DNA of 64,000 nucleotides, taken from contig JXTC01000327.1 of assembly GCA_002914845.1 (NCBI GenBank), positions 30,830-94,829 on the forward strand, read 5' to 3'. Positions within the stretch are counted from its first letter, which is position 1; every line of letters begins with the position of its first letter. The position numbers and the translations under genes are program-made. This document shows positions 59,070 to 64,000 of the stretch, piece after piece. The notes beneath the pieces were generated by a model. It did not search any database and had not been told where the DNA came from. It saw nothing but the letters and a program-made list of their open reading frames with translations. The stretch comes from Trema orientale. Its lineage: Eukaryota; Streptophyta; Magnoliopsida; Rosales; Cannabaceae.

Positions 59070-59254
59070 TGTCGCCGCTTTAAAAGGCTCTAATACGGGG
59101 ACAACACTTGTCGCCGCTTTAGGGGTCTATACCCGCGAACTTTTAGCGGCGACTCTAAAGCGGGGACATTGTCGCCGCTTTAGATTTAAAGCGGCGACAA
59201 TTTAATTTAATGCGGCGATATTTGTCGCCGCTCTATTCCTTCTTTGTTGTAGTG
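59070..59254. mobile_element. CACTA right end, same family as 47594
   Basis: Begins just after the N at 59069 in the same TTGTCGCCGCTTTAGA/AAAGCGGCGACAA repeats and ends TTCTTTGTTGTAGTG, followed by TAA. Read inward from the right end it is CACTACAACAAAGAAGGAAT, close to the left terminus at 47594. LINE sequence follows at once, so this copy seems to lie within the LINE reverse-transcriptase region. Confidence 0.85.
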
Positions 59255-59257
59255 TAA

Positions 59258-61560
59258 AATTATTAAAAGTTACAGCTTTGGATTTCTAGTCGTAACATTT
59301 CTTCTTTCTCCTTGTTTGTTTTTTCTATGTGCTGAGGGGCTTTCTGTCTTGATTTATGATTTTGAGAATAAAAATGAGTTGTTGGGATTCCTTGTAATCG
59401 TGGTAGTCCAAAAGTCTCTCAACTGTTCTTCATGGATAATATTCTGCCTTTTTTGTTAGGCTAGTTGGTATTAATGTAAGAAAGTAAGGGATCTTTTGGA
59501 CTTATATTAAGGTATCAAGATAAGTAGTAAATTTAATAAGTCCTATATTACTTTTATTCCCAATATTGATAGGGGTTCTCCACAGGAAATCCAAAATATT
59601 TTGGGGCTTAAAGGGACTAGCTCTTATGCAACGTACTTAGGGTTGCCATGTACGGTGGGGAAAAATAAAAAGAGTTGTTTTCAAATTATCAAGAGAAAAG
59701 TTCGGAATAAAGTAAAACTATATAGAGGATTGAAATTGTTTCTATTGGTGATAAAGAAATTTTAATCAATGTTGTAGTAATGGTGTTTCCAACCTATAAT
59801 ATGCAAATCTTCAAACTACCATCTATTTTATGCCTTGAAATATAAAGCGTGATATTTCTCAGTTCTAGTGGTGCGGATGTGATTATGATACAAAATTACA
59901 TTGAAGAAATTGAGACAACTTGATTTCAAATAAGTCAAATGAAGGCCTAGAATTCTAAGATTTTATAGTTTTTAATAAGGTCATACTTGTGAAACAAGCT
60001 TGATGAATTATTCAGAGTGATGCTTCTCTAGTAGGAGTATTGAAAGCTAATATTTTTCAAGGTCCTCATTTTTTGAAGCTCAAATTTCTCACTCTCATTC
60101 CCTTGTGTGGCGTGTATTTTGTAAGAAAGGAAAGCACTTAGTCTTGAGCTAAGATAGAGAATCAGAGATGGATCTATTATATTAATCTTTTTAAGTTCCC
60201 ATACAGTTTCATTTCCAAGACTGTCAACTTTAAGACCAAGTACCACCAGTAATGGGTGGTTAGTAAAGGGTGGATTGTAATGGACATATTTATGAGTCTT
60301 GGATAGAATGAAGACATGGTAGAGCTAGCATTGCTAAAAGTAAGGAAAGAAGATGAATATGTTAGCATTTTGATACTAACAGGCTATATGGTGTTAAATC
60401 GAGAAATAAGTCAATCATGGAATGTAGGAATACTGCAAGATGTTCTAGCCTAATCAAGAAAAAGAACGGCAGATACTTTTAACGAGACTATATATCCCTA
60501 AAAAGCTTAGACTTTTTATTTCGAGATATTTGTAATAATCCTTTACTCTTTTTTTTTTGGTGACGGGAATAGATTGTGCTACTGTTTGTAAGAAATGTGG
60601 GGATGAGAAGGAGAACTCAATTTATGCTCTCTTTGACTATTGTTTGACAATAGTTTTTTGGTACTTAAGCCCATGGTGGGCATTACTACAGGATTGTCAT
60701 AATGTCTCAGTTACTAAAAGAAGATCCTATTTCCTTTCTGCCAAAATGGGCAGAAGTTATTTTAAATATTTTTGTGTTGTATTGTGGGGGGATTTGGAAG
60801 GAGTAGAATAAACAAGTCCATAATGGCCCGCTGAGATCCCAGGAAACCAATGCTGGTTTTTTGTTTTTCTTTTGAATTATAGTAAGGTATGGGAAGGATT
60901 GAGGTTGATATGGGGTGCACAAAACTGGGATTACTCAATGAATCACACTACATGCTATTATGTTTAAACTGAACAGCAATGCTGCTCTTTTCCATGAGAT
61001 GACACTATCAATTAATCACTATTTAGTGACAAATATTTTTAGTCGTAACAAATTTTTTTTGTGATTAAAAGTGGTATTTACTTACAAGTAATAATTTCCT
61101 GTGACTAAAAGATAACATTTAGTCACAAGTTGTCACTAATGTCTTTTTAGTGAATACAACCTTTTGTTTATTTTTATGAAATTTATTGTGACTAAAAGCA
61201 CATTTAGTACCAACAAATTGTAGTTTTTATGATAAACTTTTAGCCTCTGACTTTGCAGTCACAATATATGTATAATGACACATTCATTTAGTCATGAATT
61301 TTTTACTTTCAGTCACAATTTTTGTCATTACTAAAAGCAACGATTTTTGAAATGTGGGTTGTGTAGGAGTGGGGTGAATTATTTATCATGGTATTGATAG
61401 TTAGTTGTTGGTGTCTAAGTAATGGGACACTCTGATCTTCATAGACCTTAGGCAGCAGAGCTTTGTGCTATAAGAGAGGCAGCAGAGTATGGTCTCTGTT
61501 GTAATGCTAATCAAATATGACTATGCTATGGCAGTTGCAACTAAAAGAGTCTATGTTGGC
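59258..61560 (+). pseudogene. LINE (L1-type) reverse transcriptase, C-terminal half
   Basis: Plus-strand homology in mixed frames: an AEGLS...FENKNELLG RT segment at about 59330-59400; LKGTSSYATYLGLPCTVGKNKK-like text at 59600-59660 (the conserved thumb region); a SLVWRVFCKKGKHL segment near 60105; the zinc-binding zf-RVT region at 60560-60810 (CKKCGDEKENSIYALFDYC, IFWYLSPWWALLQDC read in this copy as VFWYLSPWW); and an RNase-H-like end (AELCAIREAAEYGLCCNAN, about 61458-61515). Stops throughout. A small repeat element splits the RNase H part (61018-61356). Its 5' part would lie left of the CACTA end but is not seen there. Confidence 0.8.
61018..61356. mobile_element. Short non-autonomous element with TTTTAGTCACAA repeats
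   Basis: Starts CACTATTTAGTGACAAATA. It holds many copies of TTTAGTCACAA and its reverse TTGTGACTAAAAG, in both orientations, over about 340 bp, and interrupts the LINE RNase H region. The repeat style suggests a CACTA-like subterminal region; the termini are degenerate. Confidence 0.55.
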
Positions 61561-61897
61561 ATTTATTTTACAACATAAGACCAGGTATTTTTAATCCTTT
61601 TGGTTTTTCATTATTTTCTATAATCAATGCTTAGGATTGCGAATATGAGATTGTGCATGATGAAATGTGTGTAAAAAATTATTTCTAATAAGATTAGTTT
61701 CTTAAAATGAAGAATTTAAAGCTGTTTCTAAACTAAAAACACATTTTGCTTTAAGAAAACAGTCTTTCCTTTTGCCTTTTTTTCCTCTAAAGAAAGGTGA
61801 ACTGCTTGGAACCCAAGTATGCAGGGTGATTTTGAGTCATTTTGGAAAGAGATGTATTGGTTTTTTTCATTTTATTTTCGTTTTCTTGTGTGTTGTC

Positions 61898-64000
61898 ATG
61901 GATTTCCACGAGATATCAAAGTTGTGCCAAGGTTTGAATCTGGATAAGGAGAACAACCCTATCATTCGGATGAAGAAAGAAATATATGCTGTCAGAAAAG
62001 AACAGATAGACTTCTGTCTACTAAGGAAAATCCTGGATAATAAATTAGCTGGCAGATCGACAAGAAGTTTTGGCAAGAGATCTGCATTCTTTTGAGAATC
62101 AACTATTGTCTCTCATTAAATCTAAAGGAATAGTGATTTGTCTACTAAAGATTTTCATCAGGTTGCCTTTTGGGTACAGATCCTTAATATTCTTGTGGCT
62201 TATATTCATGAGGATTATACTTGGTTCTAGGGTTCTAAGATCGGAAACATGTAGGTTATGGAAGTTACGGGGAGAAGGATGCTGGTTTGAGTTAACTTAA
62301 ATGTGTCTAAACCCTTTTGACGAGGGTTATGGTGTTTTATGGACAAAGCTCATGGGGAGGTCTCTCTGCTATTCGTTATGAACACGTGGAGTAATTAGTC
62401 ATCGAGTATGTGAATTCTTGAAGAAGAATGAATGAGGGGATAATGATTGGAGACAAAAGAAGTTTCAGTTTGGGGTGTGGCTCCATGCACCTTCTTCAGG
62501 ATCACAATCTTAAATTAATGACGAGTCCGACCATTCTAGATCTTAGCTCGATAGATCTCATTCATGACAACTTATTCCTCACACCAACAAGTTTTCTTTA
62601 TTGCGTCTGGGTCTGGCTATGTTAGCTCTCCTCATATTGGTGAGATTTGGGAAATTGAAGGATAGATGGCTCTATATAGGGTCTCTATAGTAGAAGAACT
62701 TGCTATTTGAAAAGACCTAAAGTATAATAAAGATATGATATTTTGTCCTGTCGTTGTTTTTAGACAAGAACGTAAATTATCTGATGTAGACATGGAAAAA
62801 GTTGCTCGTAGAGTGAATACAGTTGTTCTCGAGGATAGTCCAATGGACGAGGAAAATCAGATATGTGACGCTAATGTTACGGTGAAACAACCAATAGAGA
62901 ATCCAGTTCAAGTGTAGAAGGACTCGAAGGAAAAAGGAAAAGATATCCAACTGGAGAGAGGGGAGTTGCAACATGTTCCCACTTCTCTTAATAATGACAA
63001 TAGTTAGACTCTAGGATCTCCTTTTAGAGATAACCCGGAGATAAAATAGAAGAGTTTGTCTGCTAGCGGTTCCGGTGTTCGTGGTCCTAAGCGATCTTTT
63101 GAAAAAAAAAAAAANCCCATGCAAGTTTTGTAAAGGAGCTTTTCCCTCAAAAGCAACTAAAGGTACTAGTGAGGATAAGATTAAGACAGGTCCCAAAAGC
63201 AAGATAATGGATGTTTTGGTAGAGGATTCAAATTTAGTTAAGAAGATAAAGTATAGCACCGATGGAGTTTCTAATGAAGGATCAGTGGAGTCTGCTTTGC
63301 AGATTCGCCATGAGCCATGAGTTGTTTATGCTAGAATGTTCAGATATTGGGGAACCTGAAACATTATTTGCTTCATAGTATCTTACAGAGAGCTTCCCCG
63401 AGTTTAGTTTTCTTGTCTGAAACTAAACTTTATAGTACTAGGGTAACGGGTGTGAAATTTCAGGTGGATTTCGCTAATGGCTTGCGGTGGATTATAGGAG
63501 TCAAAGTGGGGGTCTTTTGTTACTTTGGAAAGAAGAGTGGAATGTCACTATCCGATATTTTTCTAGTAGTCATATTGATGTAGTAATTTTAATGGAGAAT
63601 AGAATTCAATAGAGATTTACACGGTTATGAGATAATCCTAATCCAATAAATATGAAATTCTCGTGGGAGCTATTGCGAAAGCTTTCTGGTCTTAATGATT
63701 GCCCTTGGGTTGTTAGGGACACTTTTAGTGAAATCACTGTGATCATAGAGAAAATTGGTGGTGGGAATATACAAACCTCTTCCATTGTTGAATTTCAGGT
63801 GGCTTTTTCGGATTGTGGTCTTTTGGATCTTGGCTCTGTTGGTTCTATGGTCACTTTGGAAAAATAAAAGAGATGGACTGGCCAATATTCAGGAAAGATT
63901 GGGCTGATTCATTTAATCTGATAGCTGGCATTCTCTTTTTCCAACTGCAGTTGTCAACCATTTAGATTTGGTTTGTCATAGTCATAAGTTAATTTCCTTA
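61898..64000 (+). pseudogene. Second LINE: ORF1 and start of ORF2 (endonuclease), runs off the window
   Basis: ORF1 starts at ATG 61898 (MDFHEISKLCQGLNLDKENN, then RKEQIDFCLLRKILDNKLAG), the DUF4283-type start of plant L1 ORF1, and decays through 62300-63000. ORF2 starts near 63318 (MSCLC-stop-NVQILGNLKH, where TAG replaces the usual Trp) with PSLVFLSETKLYSTRV, GGLLLLWKEEWNVTI, and KFSWELLRKLSGLNDCPWVV...GLLDLG, the AP-endonuclease domain that nicks target DNA. Frameshifts and stops are frequent; one N in a poly-A run lies at 63115. It faces the same way as the LINE fragment on its left. Confidence 0.8.

Noticed and set aside
47594..59254. One 11.7-kb CACTA element with matching ends and TAA on both sides, carrying the NLR gene
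   Set aside because: The termini and the TAA flanks do match, but a 3-bp match is weak. NLR coding exon 46477-47092 lies outside while the rest would be inside, the LINE flank on the right has no partner on the left, and the N at 59069 suggests a join. Two separate copies fit better.

Overview
The window is a repeat-rich piece of a core-eudicot plant nuclear genome. The evidence is split genes with GT-AG introns, a cysteine-rich receptor-like kinase (CRK), and an NB-ARC/LRR immune receptor of the TIR-NBS-LRR class (a class missing from grasses). Around them lie Copia and Gypsy retrotransposons, LINEs, a Helitron, CACTA elements and MITEs. The sequence is strongly AT-rich. I cannot name the species from the sequence. 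Bases 49539-50321 are an assembly gap, and single Ns sit at 59069 and 63115.

Layout. 0-8.4 kb: a decayed CACTA TNP2 transposase (minus), a G/T-rich minisatellite with a ~245-bp higher-order period, two CACTA-type ends, and a broken transposon ORF with a C48-protease-like end. 8.4-11.3 kb: no recognisable gene. 11.3-14.8 kb: CRK1, an apparently intact seven-exon gene on the minus strand, with a MITE and W-boxes upstream and Helitron debris at 16.2-17.8 kb. 19.9-20.9 kb: an array of palindromes with tRNA-like arms. 20.9-31.2 kb: two pieces of a dead paralogue, CRK2, in opposite orientations and split by Copia and Gypsy sequence. 31.2-38.9 kb: the other halves of those two retrotransposons, on the minus strand. 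39-46 kb: A-rich, no gene. 46.3-56.0 kb: an NB-ARC/LRR gene (minus) with two successive post-LRR (C-JID-like) units, a CACTA element in its last long intron, and no visible TIR exon. 56.6-59.1 kb: a Gypsy-type LTR holding a complete 404-bp TRIM. 59.1-64 kb: a CACTA end, then two LINE fragments (plus).

Main point. The 21-33 kb block looks inverted internally. The two LTRs of the Copia element face opposite ways, yet their outer flanks carry the same 5-bp target duplication (TGTAA) and both lie at the matching site in CRK2 intron 1. The Gypsy halves on either side are complementary (integrase-chromodomain-3' LTR on plus; 5' LTR-gag-protease-RT-RNase H on minus). Turning about 24.6-33.2 kb around would restore one Copia in intron 1, one collinear CRK2 on the same strand as CRK1, and one Gypsy element upstream. 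This is either a real inversion or an assembly error.

Biologically, the two recognisable host genes are both in defence-related families: a CRK (apoplastic sensing, with W-boxes upstream) and an NLR (intracellular sensing). They lie 32 kb apart in DNA dominated by nested transposons. I see no operon-like or pathway linkage between them. No unmistakably new gene system was found.
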